DNA of 64,000 bases, taken from positions 28,014 to 92,013 of the forward strand of contig NZ_MUJY01000183.1 of the NCBI RefSeq assembly GCF_002286785.1. Direction: 5' to 3'. This stretch comes from Pseudomonas sp. PIC25 (GTDB taxonomy: Bacteria > Pseudomonadota > Gammaproteobacteria > Pseudomonadales > Pseudomonadaceae). Both the position numbers and the translations under genes were made by a program. The notes beneath the pieces were generated by a model. The model saw only the letters and a program-made list of their open reading frames with translations, was not told where the DNA came from and made no database searches. Positions 8,667 through 18,886 of the stretch are shown one piece after another. Each line of letters starts with the position of its first letter. The first letter of the stretch is position 1.

Positions 8667-8861
8667 TCAGCCGTGGTGGCAGGCGGTGGGACGGCGCGCC
8701 GTCGTCGCCAGGCCGGTCCGGACCGGGGCGCCCTGCTCGGGCAGCGCTTCCCGCTGACTGAGCGAGTAGGCAGCCAATTCGCTGCACCAACGGTTTCCGA
8801 CAGGAGCCAGCGAGCAGCCGGACAACGACAGCAGCAGGAGACTCAGCGACACGTAACGCAT
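8667..8861 (-). CDS. Small lipoprotein, unknown function
   Basis: 64 residues. An N-terminal hydrophobic signal ends in the lipobox-like LSLSGC (Cys about 16), so the mature protein would be a lipid-anchored peptide of about 49 residues. Two other cysteines occur at about 26 and 61 (NRWCSE and TACHHG), which could form a disulfide. The start at 8861 was chosen because AAGG precedes it by about 9 bases; a start at 8876 (MKVEPMRY...) is also possible. The gene follows the MliC-like gene directly and lies upstream of fda. I do not recognise the family. Confidence 0.6.
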   Translation of the reverse strand: MRYVSLSLLLLSLSGCSLAPVGNRWCSELAAYSLSQREALPEQGAPVRTGLATTARRPTACHHG

Positions 8862-8872
8862 AGGTTCTACCT

Positions 8873-9190
8873 TCATTGGGCCTTGCAACCTCGACCGATC
8901 AGGTCGTTTCCGGCGACCCAGTAGGCCAGGCCTTCCTCGCCCTTGGCATGGAAGGCGATAACGCCATCGCTATAGAGAGCGCCGGAGGCGGCAGGTTCCC
9001 GCTGCAGCCGATAAACCACGTCGCTTCCGCTTACCCGCAGATCGACGGTATCGCGCCCGGCATCGGCGAAACGCCAGTTCAGCTCCGCGCCGCTGTCGCA
9101 CGTCCAGCGACTCCATGGCTGCTCGGCCGGCGTACCGGCACAGCCAGCCAGCAGAACAACGGCCGCCGCCAGGGCGATAGTACCTTTCAT
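8873..9190 (-). CDS. MliC-like lipoprotein, candidate lysozyme inhibitor
   Basis: 105 residues with a lipoprotein signal (VVLLAGCAG, Cys17). The mature domain resembles the MliC/PliC C-type lysozyme inhibitors: a cysteine early (TCDSG) and one at the end (RGCKAQ), likely disulfide-bonded, and the loop SGALYSDGVIAFHAKGEE, which fits the family's SGxxY...F..KG inhibitor motif. The usual Trp of FWxKG is His here. Such proteins protect periplasmic peptidoglycan from host or predator lysozyme. It lies between two other tiny lipoprotein genes in the pgk-fda interval. The family call is fairly good; inhibitory activity is inferred. Confidence 0.72.
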   Translation of the reverse strand: MKGTIALAAAVVLLAGCAGTPAEQPWSRWTCDSGAELNWRFADAGRDTVDLRVSGSDVVYRLQREPAASGALYSDGVIAFHAKGEEGLAYWVAGNDLIGRGCKAQ

Positions 9191-9216
9191 CTCATCTCCC
9201 GCCGCGCGGCGCGCCT

Positions 9217-9417
9217 TCAAGGGCAGCGCTGCTCCGGACTGTCCTGGGCAGCGGTCGGATCGCCGCTGCTCTGTGTCTCGATCCGCTGATTGTCCTTCTC
9301 GGTGGGGCCCATCGCAGGAGGCGGGCTGACCACTTCGCAGGTACTGGTGACCGGCGAACCGCCGGAACAACCGATCAGGCCGATCGAACACACGAGAACG
9401 AGCAAGGGATAGCGCAT
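9217..9417 (-). CDS. Small lipoprotein, unknown function
   Basis: 66 residues with a clear signal and lipobox (SIGLIGCSGG, Cys17). The mature part is short, Ser/Pro/Thr-rich and probably disordered, with two cysteines (TCEVV and EQRCP at the C terminus) that might pair. The stop lies 26 bases before the MliC-like gene, so the two are likely co-transcribed. A GGAGG-containing sequence is present just before the ATG (GGAGGAAATCGC on the minus strand). I do not recognise a family. Confidence 0.65.
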   Translation of the reverse strand: MRYPLLVLVCSIGLIGCSGGSPVTSTCEVVSPPPAMGPTEKDNQRIETQSSGDPTAAQDSPEQRCP

Positions 9418-9489
9418 CGCGATTTCCTCCGGGTGGATATCTCAAGGGACCACACCCGGCGCTTCGCTATCCGCCCGCTCGTCTTCACC

Positions 9490-10650
9490 TCACTTGGCGC
9501 GCTGCTCCAGCACTTCGACCGCCGGCAACACCTTGCCCTCGACGAACTCGAGGAAGGCGCCGCCGCCGGTGGAAATATAGGAAATCCGCTCCGCCACGCC
9601 GTACTTGTCGATGGCCGCCAGGGTGTCGCCACCGCCAGCGATGGAGAACGCGTCGCTCTCGGCAATGGCCAGGGCCAGGGCCTTGGTGCCCTCGCCGAAC
9701 TGGTCGAACTCGAACACACCGACCGGGCCGTTCCAGAGGATGGTCTTCGACGACTTCAGCAGCTCGGCGAACTGGGCGGCGGTCTGCGGCCCGATGTCGA
9801 GGATCATGTCGTCGTCGGCCACGTCGGCGATGGCCTTGACGGTGGCGGCAGCGCTTTCGGCGAACTCCTTGGCCACCACCACGTCCACCGGCAGCGGCAC
9901 GCTGACCTTGGCGGCGATGGCCTTGGCGGTGTCGACCAGATCGGCTTCATACAGCGATTTGCCCACCTTGTAACCCGCCGCGGCGAGGAAGGTGTTGGCG
10001 ATACCACCGCCGACGATCAGTTGGTCGCAGATCTGGCTCAGGCTGTTCAGCACATCCAGCTTGGTGGAGACCTTGGAGCCGGCGACGATAGCCGCCATCG
10101 GCCGGGCCGGGTTGCCCAGGGCCTTGCCCAACGCATCCAGTTCGGCCGCCAGCAGCGGGCCGGCACAGGCGACCTTGGCGAACTTGGCCACGCCATGGGT
10201 GGAACCCTCGGCGCGATGGGCGGTACCGAAGGCGTCCATGACGAACACGTCGCACAGGGCAGCGTACTTCTGCGCCAGCTCGTCGGCGTTTTTCTTCTCA
10301 CCCTTGTTGAAGCGCACGTTCTCGAACAGCACCAGCTCGCCCGGCTTCACTTCGACGCCATTCAGGTAGTCGGCAACCAGCGGAACGTCGCGGCTCAGGG
10401 CCTTGCCCAGGTAATCGGCGACCGGCTTGAGGCTGTTCTCTTCGCTGTACTCGCCCTCGGTCGGACGGCCCAGGTGGGAGCAGACCATCACCGCCGCGCC
10501 CTTCTCCAAGGCCAGCTTGATGGTCGGTAGGGAGGCGAGGATGCGTGCATCGCTCTTCACCACGCCGTCCTTCACCGGGACGTTGAGGTCTTCGCGAATC
10601 AGCACGCGCTTACCCTGGAGGTCGAGGTCGGTCATCTTCAACACGGTCAT
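9490..10650 (-). CDS. pgk: Phosphoglycerate kinase
   Basis: 386 residues, normal for bacterial Pgk, which transfers phosphate between 1,3-bisphosphoglycerate and ADP. Seen: N-terminal [17 protein letters not shown], substrate-binding [29 protein letters not shown], and the C-terminal nucleotide-binding region [11 protein letters not shown] and AGGGDTLAA. The start at 10650 ([11 protein letters not shown]) was chosen over a longer frame to 10848 because it gives the usual N terminus. It lies 26 bases downstream of epd on the same strand. Confidence 0.97.
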   Translation of the reverse strand: MTVLKMTDLDLQGKRVLIREDLNVPVKDGVVKSDARILASLPTIKLALEKGAAVMVCSHLGRPTEGEYSEENSLKPVADYLGKALSRDVPLVADYLNGVEVKPGELVLFENVRFNKGEKKNADELAQKYAALCDVFVMDAFGTAHRAEGSTHGVAKFAKVACAGPLLAAELDALGKALGNPARPMAAIVAGSKVSTKLDVLNSLSQICDQLIVGGGIANTFLAAAGYKVGKSLYEADLVDTAKAIAAKVSVPLPVDVVVAKEFAESAAATVKAIADVADDDMILDIGPQTAAQFAELLKSSKTILWNGPVGVFEFDQFGEGTKALALAIAESDAFSIAGGGDTLAAIDKYGVAERISYISTGGGAFLEFVEGKVLPAVEVLEQRAK

Positions 10651-10676
10651 GGTGATCGGTCCTTCACGGAGGCTGG

Positions 10677-11723
10677 TTAATTGGAAGCGTTGGCGACGCG
10701 CAGATAGTGATCGGCGACGTCGAGCATACGGTTGGCGAAGCCCCATTCGTTGTCGAACCACGCCAGCAGGTTCACCAGCCGGGGGCCGGACACGCGGGTC
10801 TGGCTGCCGTCGACGATGGCCGAATGCGGGTCGTGGTTGAAGTCGCAACTGGCGTGGGGCAGCTCGGTGTAGGCCAGCAGGCCTTTCAGCGGGCCGCTTT
10901 CGGCGGCCTGGCGCAGCACGCGGTTGATTTCTTCGCTACTGGTGTCGCGGGCGGTCTGCAGGGTGATATCCAGGCAGGACACGTTAACCGTCGGCACGCG
11001 CACGGCTTTGGCCTGAATTCGTCCACTAAGTTCCGGCAGCAGGCGCTCGATGCCGCGCGCCAGCCCGGTGGACACCGGGATCACCGACTGGAAGGCCGAG
11101 CGCGTGCGGCGTAGGTCCTCATGGTGATAGGCGTCGATTACCGGCTGGTCGTTCATCGCGGAATGGATCGTGGTGATGGAAACGTACTCAAGACCCACCG
11201 TCTCGTTCAAAAGTTTCAGCAGGGGCACGCCGCAATTGGTAGTGCAGGACGCATTTGAGACGAGGGTCTCCTTACCGCCGAGACTGGCCTGGTTGACGCC
11301 GAAGACGATGGTGGCGTCGACATCCGCCTCGCTGGCCATGGGCTGAGAGAACAGCACCCGTGGCGCACCGGCCTCGAGGAAGCGCTCGCCATCGGCACGG
11401 GTGTGGTAGGCGCCCGAGCACTCCAGCACCAGGTCGATGCCCAGGCCGGCCCAGTCGATACCCTCCGGCGTCGCGCTGCGCAGCACCTTCACGCAATCGC
11501 CATTGATATGCAGGCAGTCGCCCTCGACCTTCACGTCACCGGGGAAGCGACCATGGGTAGAGTCGAAACGGGTCAAGTATTCGATGCTGGCCTGGTCGGC
11601 CAGGTCGTTCAGGGCAACCACCTCGAAGCTCGCCCCGGCACCACGCTCGTAGAGCGCACGCAACACGCAGCGGCCGATGCGGCCATAGCCGTTCAATACA
11701 ACTTTGTAAGGGCGGTTGGGCAT
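10677..11723 (-). CDS. epd: Erythrose-4-phosphate dehydrogenase
   Basis: 348 residues of the GAPDH superfamily. NAD-binding motif [14 protein letters not shown] at the N terminus and catalytic-cysteine motif [15 protein letters not shown] near residue 155. Epd rather than glycolytic GAPDH is favoured by its position between tktA and pgk, the standard arrangement in gammaproteobacteria. The enzyme oxidises erythrose 4-phosphate to 4-phosphoerythronate for pyridoxal phosphate synthesis. The start at 11723 ([12 protein letters not shown]) puts the Rossmann motif at the correct distance; a longer frame to 11792 would run through the hairpin at 11750-11787. Distinguishing Epd from GapA by sequence alone is not absolute. 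Confidence 0.88.
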   Translation of the reverse strand: MPNRPYKVVLNGYGRIGRCVLRALYERGAGASFEVVALNDLADQASIEYLTRFDSTHGRFPGDVKVEGDCLHINGDCVKVLRSATPEGIDWAGLGIDLVLECSGAYHTRADGERFLEAGAPRVLFSQPMASEADVDATIVFGVNQASLGGKETLVSNASCTTNCGVPLLKLLNETVGLEYVSITTIHSAMNDQPVIDAYHHEDLRRTRSAFQSVIPVSTGLARGIERLLPELSGRIQAKAVRVPTVNVSCLDITLQTARDTSSEEINRVLRQAAESGPLKGLLAYTELPHASCDFNHDPHSAIVDGSQTRVSGPRLVNLLAWFDNEWGFANRMLDVADHYLRVANASN

Positions 11724-11749
11724 GGCAGCTCCGCGGCAAACGGCACGCT

Positions 11750-11787
11750 GCCAGCCATCGGACGGAGCGCTCCGACCGATGGCTGGC
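11750..11787. repeat. Long inverted repeat between tktA and epd
   Basis: Arms of 19 bases (GCCAGCCATCGGACGGAGC and its near complement) meet with no loop and have one A-A mismatch. The element lies entirely in the 85-base tktA-epd gap. There is no T-tract on the minus strand after it, so it is not a standard terminator. It could be an RNA-processing, stabilising or attenuating hairpin that sets the tktA to epd ratio. Confidence 0.7.
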
Positions 11788-11808
11788 GGCAAGGCTTTCG
11801 GCTGGACG

Positions 11809-13806
11809 TCAGTCTTCCAGCAGCTCTTCGGCTACCGAAAGCACGTTGTCGACGGTGAACCCGAAGTGTTCGAACAGGGCAGGCGCCGGCGCGGATTCGC
11901 CGAAGCTGGTCATGCCGATCACCCGGCCGTCGAGGCCGACGTACTTGTACCAGTAGTCGGCATGGGCCGCCTCGATGGCGATCCGCGCACCGACTTCCAC
12001 CGGCAGCACCGACTGCTTGTAGGTGGCATCCTGGGCATCGAACACGCTGGTGCACGGCATGGAGACCACCCGCACCTTGCGTCCCTGCTCGGTGAGTTTG
12101 TCGCAGGCCTGCACGGCCAGGGCGACTTCCGAACCGGTGGCGATAAGGATCAGCTCCGGCTCGCCGTCGCAATCCTTCAGGACATAGCCACCGCGGGCGA
12201 CGGCGCTTTCCTGCTCGTGATCGCGTAGCTGATGCGGCAGGTTCTGGCGCGAGAACACCAGGGCGCTCGGGCCGTCCTTGCGCTCGATGGCGCACTTCCA
12301 GGCCACCGCGGATTCGACCGCATCGGCCGGACGCCAGGTATCCAGGTTCGGCGTCATGCGCAGGCTGGCCAGTTGCTCGATCGGCTGGTGGGTCGGACCG
12401 TCCTCGCCCAGGCCGATGGAGTCGTGGGTGAACACGTAGAGCACGCGCTGCTTCATCAGCGCCGACATGCGCACGGCGTTGCGCGCGTATTCCATGAAGA
12501 TCAGGAAGGTCGCGCCGTAGGGGATCAGGCCACCGTGCAGGGCGATGCCGTTCATGATGGCACTCATACCGAACTCGCGAACGCCGTAGTACATGTAGTT
12601 GCCCGAGGCGTCTTCCTCGACCACCGGCTTGCAGCCTTTCCACAGCGTCAGGTTGGAGCCAGCGAGGTCGGCGGAGCCGCCAAGCAGTTCCGGCAGCAGC
12701 GGGCCGAAGGCGTTCAGGCAGTTCTGGCTGGCCTTGCGGCTGGCGATGGTTTCGCCCTTCTCGGCCACGGTGCGGATGAACTCGGAAGCCTTGGCGGAAA
12801 AATCGGCCGGCAGTTCGCCCGCCATGCGCCGGGTGAATTCGGCGGCCAGCTCGGGGTGCTCGGCCTGGTAGGCAGCGAAGCGCTGGCTCCAGTCGCTCTC
12901 GGCCTTGTTGCCGGCTTCCCGGGCATCCCACTCGGCATAGATGTCGGCCGGGATTTCGAAAGGCGGGTGGTTCCAGCCCAGGTTCGCGCGGGTCAGCGCC
13001 ACCTCTTCGGCACCCAGGGCGGCGCCGTGGCTTTCTTCCTTGCCCTGCTTGTTCGGCGAACCGAAGCCGATGATGGTCTTGCAGCAGATCAGGGTCGGGC
13101 GGTCGCTCTTGCGTGCGGTCTCGATGGCCATGCGGATTTCGTCGGCGTCATGGCCGTCGACGTTACGGATCACCTGCCAGCCGTAGGCTTCGAAGCGTTT
13201 CGGCGTGTCGTCGGTGAACCAGCCATGCACTTCGCCGTCGATGGAAATGCCGTTGTCGTCGTAGAAGGCGATCAGCTTGGACAGGCCCAGGGTGCCGGCC
13301 AGGGAGCAGACTTCATGGGAAATGCCTTCCATCATGCAACCATCACCCATGAACACGTAGGTGTAATGATCGACGATGTTGTGACCGGGGCGGTTGAACT
13401 GGGCCGCCATGATCTTTTCCGCCACGGCGAAGCCGACGGCGTTGGCGATGCCCTGGCCGAGCGGCCCGGTGGTGGTCTCGACGCCGGCGGTGTAGCCGAA
13501 TTCCGGGTGACCCGGGGTGCGGCTGTGCAGTTGGCGGAAGTTCTTCAGGTCATCGATGGACAGGTCGTAGCCGGTCAGGTGCAGCAGGGAGTAAATCAGC
13601 ATCGAGCCGTGGCCGTTGGACAGCACGAAGCGGTCGCGGTCGGCCCACTGCGGATTGGCCGGGTTGTGCTTCAGGTAGTCGCGCCAGAGCACCTCCGCGA
13701 TATCGGCCATGCCCATGGGGGCGCCGGGGTGGCCGCTGTTGGCTTTCTGCACAGCATCCATGCTGAGGGCGCGGATGGCGTTGGCACGGTCACGACGGCT
13801 GGGCAT
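11809..13806 (-). CDS. tktA: Transketolase
   Basis: 665 residues, the normal length. It transfers two-carbon ketol units in the non-oxidative pentose phosphate pathway using thiamine diphosphate. Seen: [18 protein letters not shown], the pyrophosphate/Mg motif [14 protein letters not shown] through DDNGISIDG, the transition [16 protein letters not shown] and the C-terminal domain [12 protein letters not shown]. The start at 13806 ([14 protein letters not shown]) was chosen from conservation; longer readings upstream fall in non-coding DNA. First gene of the tktA-epd-pgk-fda cluster, which provides sugar phosphate interconversion and the erythrose 4-phosphate used by Epd. Confidence 0.97.
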   Translation of the reverse strand: MPSRRDRANAIRALSMDAVQKANSGHPGAPMGMADIAEVLWRDYLKHNPANPQWADRDRFVLSNGHGSMLIYSLLHLTGYDLSIDDLKNFRQLHSRTPGHPEFGYTAGVETTTGPLGQGIANAVGFAVAEKIMAAQFNRPGHNIVDHYTYVFMGDGCMMEGISHEVCSLAGTLGLSKLIAFYDDNGISIDGEVHGWFTDDTPKRFEAYGWQVIRNVDGHDADEIRMAIETARKSDRPTLICCKTIIGFGSPNKQGKEESHGAALGAEEVALTRANLGWNHPPFEIPADIYAEWDAREAGNKAESDWSQRFAAYQAEHPELAAEFTRRMAGELPADFSAKASEFIRTVAEKGETIASRKASQNCLNAFGPLLPELLGGSADLAGSNLTLWKGCKPVVEEDASGNYMYYGVREFGMSAIMNGIALHGGLIPYGATFLIFMEYARNAVRMSALMKQRVLYVFTHDSIGLGEDGPTHQPIEQLASLRMTPNLDTWRPADAVESAVAWKCAIERKDGPSALVFSRQNLPHQLRDHEQESAVARGGYVLKDCDGEPELILIATGSEVALAVQACDKLTEQGRKVRVVSMPCTSVFDAQDATYKQSVLPVEVGARIAIEAAHADYWYKYVGLDGRVIGMTSFGESAPAPALFEHFGFTVDNVLSVAEELLED

Positions 13807-13952
13807 CGTTGAATCTCCTGCGGGGTACTGAACCGAAAAAGGCCGCCATTTTCGCCCAGCCGAGCCCCCAGGGGCAATGATGGATTGCGGAACCGCGGCC
13901 TCTGCTCGTCGACTGGCTGGCCGCAGGCCAGTATTCACGGCGAACGACTGTC

Positions 13953-14888
13953 TCACTCCAGCAAGGTCATATCGGCGGCGTCGAACGCCGGCAGGCACTC
14001 CAGCAAGTGCGCGCGGAGCAGCTCCAGCGTGCGGTTCTGCCGGCTGCGCGCCGGCCAGACCAAGTAGTAGCTGCCCTGGGAACGTACTGCCGTGCGGAAC
14101 GGCAGGACCAGGGCGCCGCTGTCCAACTCTTCCCTGACCAGTGACAGATCGCCCATGGACAGCCCATGCCCCTTCATCGCCGCGGAGATGGCCAGCTCCA
14201 GGGTGTCGAACAGCTTGCCCTTGCGCCACGCCAGGCGGTCGCTGCAACCCATGCGCTCCAGCCAGCGCCGCCAGTCCCGGCGATCGCGCGTCGGATGAAT
14301 CAGCTCGCAACTGGCCAGGCGGTCCAGGGTCCAGGGCTCGCTGCCGAGCAGCTCGGGTGCACAGACCGGCACCAGCCACTCGTCGAACAGCTTTTCGGAC
14401 TCGTCCACCATGCCCACGCCGTCGCAACTCCCAAGCAGGATGGCGCAATCGAACGGCTCGGCGCGGAAATCGACGAAATCCTCATCCATCCAGACGCTGG
14501 TCAATTGCACCTGAATACCCGGATGGCGCGCGTGAAACCCCTCCAACACACCCAGCAGCCAACGCATCGTCAGCGTCGATGGCGCCTTGAGGCGCAGGGA
14601 TATCTCGCGACTGGCCACCGCCATGCAGGCGTTCTCGATGGTCTCGAACCCCACCTGCAGGCCCTGGGCGAGTATCCGCGCATGCTCGGTGAGCACCAGC
14701 TTCGAGCCCTTCCGCTCGAACAAACGACAGCCCAGGGAATGCTCGAGGGAGCGCACATGCCGGCTCACCGCACTCTGGGTAATGCACAGTCGCTCCGCCG
14801 CCAGGGTGAAGGAGCCGAACCGGGCGGCCATCTCGAATGCCCGCAACGCATAAAGCGGCGGAATGCGGGCGCCCGACTTATCCACCAT
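13953..14888 (-). CDS. LysR-family transcriptional regulator (GcvA-like)
   Basis: 311 residues. Winged helix-turn-helix at the N terminus ([19 protein letters not shown] then [18 protein letters not shown]), then a type 2 periplasmic-binding-like effector domain. The opening [19 protein letters not shown] is typical of the GcvA/amino-acid-related subgroup. It is divergent from the oxygenase-LysE pair with a 164-base shared upstream region, the classic layout for a LysR regulator controlling its neighbour and itself. The effector may be the substrate or product of that pair. It lies between tktA and metK, where I recall PAO1 having only the ArsR-methyltransferase gene. Confidence 0.9.
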   Translation of the reverse strand: MVDKSGARIPPLYALRAFEMAARFGSFTLAAERLCITQSAVSRHVRSLEHSLGCRLFERKGSKLVLTEHARILAQGLQVGFETIENACMAVASREISLRLKAPSTLTMRWLLGVLEGFHARHPGIQVQLTSVWMDEDFVDFRAEPFDCAILLGSCDGVGMVDESEKLFDEWLVPVCAPELLGSEPWTLDRLASCELIHPTRDRRDWRRWLERMGCSDRLAWRKGKLFDTLELAISAAMKGHGLSMGDLSLVREELDSGALVLPFRTAVRSQGSYYLVWPARSRQNRTLELLRAHLLECLPAFDAADMTLLE

Positions 14889-15052
14889 GACTAAAACTCA
14901 TTCCAACCGGCCATTCTTTCCGCTTCAACTTGCCCGCCCCGTCCATAGAATTCGCCCCCAACGATTTGGCCGAACCGTTGATACGCCGAAGGCGGCCCGC
15001 GAAATACCCCGCCCTTCACATATCCGCAACCTATCCGAACACCCGTGGAAAA

Positions 15053-15943
15053 ATGAGCGATATAAAAGGACTGCTGGTCTCCAGCATCGCGAATGGCGGC
15101 CTGCATCAGGACCACATCTCGAAAATCATCACCTTCCGACAGTTCGGCAATGAACAGGGATATCTGCTGCTCGAAAACATGCCCATCGGCCGCATCCCAC
15201 CAACACCCAGGGATCGCCGCCTCATCGGCAAGCACGACAACCAGAGCGAACGCCTGATCCTGCAGACCACCGCCCTGCTCGGCGAGCCGATCGGTTATGT
15301 GCAGGAGTCGAACGGTAACATCGTCAATAACTTCTTCCCGCATAAACAACACAGCCGGAAGAAGACCTCCGACAGTTATGACACGGAACTCGACCTGCAC
15401 ACCGAAAACGCCTTCCATGCCGTCCAGCCGGACTACCTGGTGTTGCTCTGCCTGCGCCAGGACCCGGGCAGCGAGGCGATCACCTACATCAGTTCGATCG
15501 AACACATCCGGCAGCACCTCACGCCGGACTGCCTCGATTTCTTCTTTACCGAGAAGTACAACTTTCTTTCCGACTATTGCCCGAACGGCAAGAACTGCCG
15601 GCTCGACATCGGCAAGAACCAGACGGTTCTCTACGGCGACCCCGCAGACCCAATGTTCCGCTTCGATCCGCAGTTCATGGTCGCCCGCAATGGCTATGCG
15701 CAATACCAGATGACCCGCCTCCGCGACATCGCCTGGCGCGAAGCGCGGCCGATCAAGCTCAGGGCCGGCGACCTGCTGATCATCGACAACCGCAAGACGG
15801 CCCATGCCAGAAGCGCCTTCAGCGCCCGTTTCGACGGCACGGACCGCTGGCTCCAGCGCACCTTCGTGGTCTGCAATCACCGCTACTACACCGAGAAGCT
15901 CGGGAGGAGCACACGGGTCTTCGACCTGGTGGCCAACCTGTGA
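15053..15943 (+). CDS. Clavaminate synthase-like Fe(II)/2-oxoglutarate oxygenase, candidate amino-acid hydroxylase
   Basis: 296 residues in the TauD/clavaminate-synthase superfamily. Iron-binding residues are visible: LHTENAFH gives His116 and Glu118 (the HxE form found in clavaminate synthase, AsnO and VioC rather than HxD), and TAHARSAF gives the distal His251. DGTDRWLQR (261-269) supplies the Arg that should bind 2-oxoglutarate. AsnO and VioC hydroxylate the side chains of free Asn and Arg, so a free amino acid or small peptide is the most likely substrate. The start at 15053 was chosen because the in-frame Met at 14930 would reach almost to the LysR gene. The 3' end overlaps the LysE exporter by four bases (GTGA), implying translational coupling. 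Somewhat shorter than VioC. The exact substrate is unknown. Confidence 0.82.
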   Translation: MSDIKGLLVSSIANGGLHQDHISKIITFRQFGNEQGYLLLENMPIGRIPPTPRDRRLIGKHDNQSERLILQTTALLGEPIGYVQESNGNIVNNFFPHKQHSRKKTSDSYDTELDLHTENAFHAVQPDYLVLLCLRQDPGSEAITYISSIEHIRQHLTPDCLDFFFTEKYNFLSDYCPNGKNCRLDIGKNQTVLYGDPADPMFRFDPQFMVARNGYAQYQMTRLRDIAWREARPIKLRAGDLLIIDNRKTAHARSAFSARFDGTDRWLQRTFVVCNHRYYTEKLGRSTRVFDLVANL

Positions 15944-16545
15944 TCACCTACCTCAGCTTTGCCCTCGCCATCACCTTGCTGATCGCATCGCCTGGGCCGG
16001 TGGTGGCGCTGGTGCTTGCCGATGGCCGGAGCACCTGGCCGACCTGGACCATCCTCGGCGGCATCCTCTCGGCCCAGATTCTCCTGGCCTGCGCCCTGCT
16101 GACGCTCTACCTGGCGCTGGACGTGAACCCCCTCGTGCTCGAGTGGGGCCGTCTCCTCGGCGGGCTCTACCTCGCCTGGCTCGGGCTATGCACCCTGCGC
16201 GCTTCCGGCGACGCCGCCCAAGGCAGCGACATGGGTGGCCGCCAGTGCTTCTGGCGCACCCTCCGGGTGGGGCTGTCGAACCCCAAGGACATCCTGTTCT
16301 TCTTGGCCTTCCTGCCCAGCTTCATCCTTCCCAGCCAGCCGTTCGCCCGGCAGGCGTGCATCCTCGCGCTGATCTGGGCAGTGATCGACCTGAGCGTACT
16401 GTCCACCTACGCCACCCTGTCGCAGCGCTTGTTCCGCCTCGACACCGGCAAGGCGCTGCTGACCTGGGTGCCCGGCATATGCCTCCTGGCCCTCGGCCTG
16501 TATTCCGGCCTCCAGGGACTGCTCGCCCTCTCAGGACAGGCGTGA
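15940..16545 (+). CDS. LysE/RhtB-family amino-acid exporter
   Basis: 201 residues with about six hydrophobic segments. N-terminal LLIASPGPVVALVLADG matches the family's PGP signature region, and GLSNPKDILFFLAFLPSF matches the conserved N-P-K motif in the middle. LysE/RhtB proteins export amino acids or derivatives from the cytoplasm. The start is GTG at 15940, which overlaps the oxygenase stop (GTGA); no ATG lies near the conserved N terminus. Overlap with the oxygenase strongly suggests that it exports the oxygenase product or protects the cell from it. An AT-rich palindrome (16555-16578) follows its stop. Confidence 0.88.
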   Translation: MITYLSFALAITLLIASPGPVVALVLADGRSTWPTWTILGGILSAQILLACALLTLYLALDVNPLVLEWGRLLGGLYLAWLGLCTLRASGDAAQGSDMGGRQCFWRTLRVGLSNPKDILFFLAFLPSFILPSQPFARQACILALIWAVIDLSVLSTYATLSQRLFRLDTGKALLTWVPGICLLALGLYSGLQGLLALSGQA

Positions 16546-16554
16546 CACCGCCAG

Positions 16555-16578
16555 CAATATCAAAATCTTTTGATATTG
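16555..16578. promoter_or_regulatory. Palindromic operator candidate upstream of the ArsR-methyltransferase gene
   Basis: CAATATCAAAA-TC-TTTTGATATTG, perfect 11-base arms around a 2-base centre. It ends 3 bases before a candidate -35 box (16582). AT-rich palindromes with ATATCAA half-sites suit the ArsR family, and the gene just downstream encodes an ArsR-type DNA-binding domain, so autoregulation (with control of metK) is the simplest reading. It lies 10 bases after the LysE stop but has no following T-tract. Confidence 0.65.
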
Positions 16579-16581
16579 GCC

Positions 16582-16610
16582 TTGCTGTACGAAAAGTGAC
16601 CGACTAGACT
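16582..16610 (+). promoter_or_regulatory. Candidate sigma-70 promoter of arsR-methyltransferase/metK
   Basis: TTGCTG, 17-base spacer, TAGACT. The -10 box ends 9 bases before the ATG at 16620, so transcription would begin within about 3 bases of the start codon. No Shine-Dalgarno sequence precedes that ATG, which fits leaderless or near-leaderless translation. Confidence 0.6.
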
Positions 16611-16619
16611 GCGCGCCCT

Positions 16620-17621
16620 ATGAACCTGCGCGTGCCCTCACTTCGTCACGAAGCCGGCGACCAGTTGGCCGCCCTGTGCAAGGCCGGTGGCGATCCGCTA
16701 CGGCTGAACGTACTGCGCGCGCTGGCCAACGATTCGTTCGGCGTACTGGAACTGGCGCAGATTTTCGCCATCGGCCAGTCCGGCATGAGCCATCACCTCA
16801 AGGTCCTGGCCCAGGCCGGACTGGTGGCGACCCGCCGCGAAGGCAATGCGGTGTTCTACCGTCGCGCCCTGCCCCATGCCGAAGCGCTGGGCGGCGCGTT
16901 GCACGCGGCATTGTTGGAAGAGGTGGACGCCCTGGCGCTGCCAGCCGACGTACAAGGCCGGATCGCTGCGGTACATGCCCAGCGGGCGACCGCCAGCCAC
17001 GACTTCTTCAGCCGTATGGCGGAGAAGTTCCAGGCCCAGCAGGACCTGATCGCCGGACTGCCGCAATACCGTGATAGCGTGCTGGCGCTGCTCGATGCCC
17101 TGAGCTTCGCGCCCGGCGCCACGGGGTTGGAAGTCGGCCCTGGCGACGGCGGCTTCCTGCCCGAACTGGCCCGGCGCTTTTCCCGGGTATGGGCGCTGGA
17201 CAACAGCCCGGCGATGCTGGAACTGGCGCGTCTGCGCTGTGCCGAAGCAGGTCTGGGCAATGTCGAGCTGATTCTCGCCGACGCCCTGAACGACGATGTC
17301 GCCGCGGCCGATTGCGTGGTACTGAACATGGTCCTGCACCATTTCGCCGCGCCGGCCGAAGCGTTGAAACGGCTGGCCCGCCTGGTGAAGACCGGCGGCA
17401 GCCTGCTGATCACCGAGTTGTGCAGCCACAACCAGAGTTGGGCCAGGGAGGCCTGCGGCGATCTCTGGTTGGGCTTCGAACAGGACGATCTGGCCCGTTG
17501 GGCCGATGCCGCGGGGCTCACGCCCGGCGAGAGCCTCTACATTGGCTTACGTAACGGTTTTCAGATTCAGGTGCGGCATTTCGCCAAGCCAGCCGCTGAT
17601 GACCGACTCACCCACCGGTAA
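16620..17621 (+). CDS. ArsR-type regulator fused to SAM-dependent methyltransferase
   Basis: 333 residues. The N-terminal half-domain (about 15-95) is an ArsR winged helix (DPLRLNVLRALAND, IGQSGMSHHLKVLAQAGLV). The C-terminal part is a class I methyltransferase with motif I GLEVGPGDGGFLPEL (about 164-178), VWALDNSPAMLELAR, and NMVLHHFAAPAEALKRL. It corresponds in place to PA0547 before metK in P. aeruginosa. ArsR-methyltransferase fusions next to methyl-cycle genes are thought to sense S-adenosyl-homocysteine or SAM and regulate those genes (the SahR group). It lies 15 bases upstream of metK and is probably co-transcribed. Whether the methyltransferase domain is catalytic or only senses ligand cannot be told. 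Confidence 0.87.
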   Translation: MNLRVPSLRHEAGDQLAALCKAGGDPLRLNVLRALANDSFGVLELAQIFAIGQSGMSHHLKVLAQAGLVATRREGNAVFYRRALPHAEALGGALHAALLEEVDALALPADVQGRIAAVHAQRATASHDFFSRMAEKFQAQQDLIAGLPQYRDSVLALLDALSFAPGATGLEVGPGDGGFLPELARRFSRVWALDNSPAMLELARLRCAEAGLGNVELILADALNDDVAAADCVVLNMVLHHFAAPAEALKRLARLVKTGGSLLITELCSHNQSWAREACGDLWLGFEQDDLARWADAAGLTPGESLYIGLRNGFQIQVRHFAKPAADDRLTHR

Positions 17622-17636
17622 TTTAGGAACCGATAG

Positions 17637-18827
<1,191 letters not shown>

Positions 18828-18845
18828 GTCCTGTCGAGAGAAACG

Positions 18846-18880
18846 AGAAAGCCCTGCCAAGTGCGGGGCTTTTTCTTTTC
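18846..18880 (+). terminator. Rho-independent terminator after metK
   Basis: AAAGCCC pairs with GGGCTTT around a 11-base loop, followed by TTTTCTTTT. It begins 19 bases after the metK stop; the gene on the other strand ends immediately beyond it. Confidence 0.85.
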
Positions 18881-18886
18881 CGGCTC

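Noticed and set aside
16555..16578. Palindrome as rho-independent terminator of the LysE gene
   Set aside because: The arms are AT-rich and weak as an RNA hairpin, and no T-tract follows. Its place just before a promoter fits an operator better.
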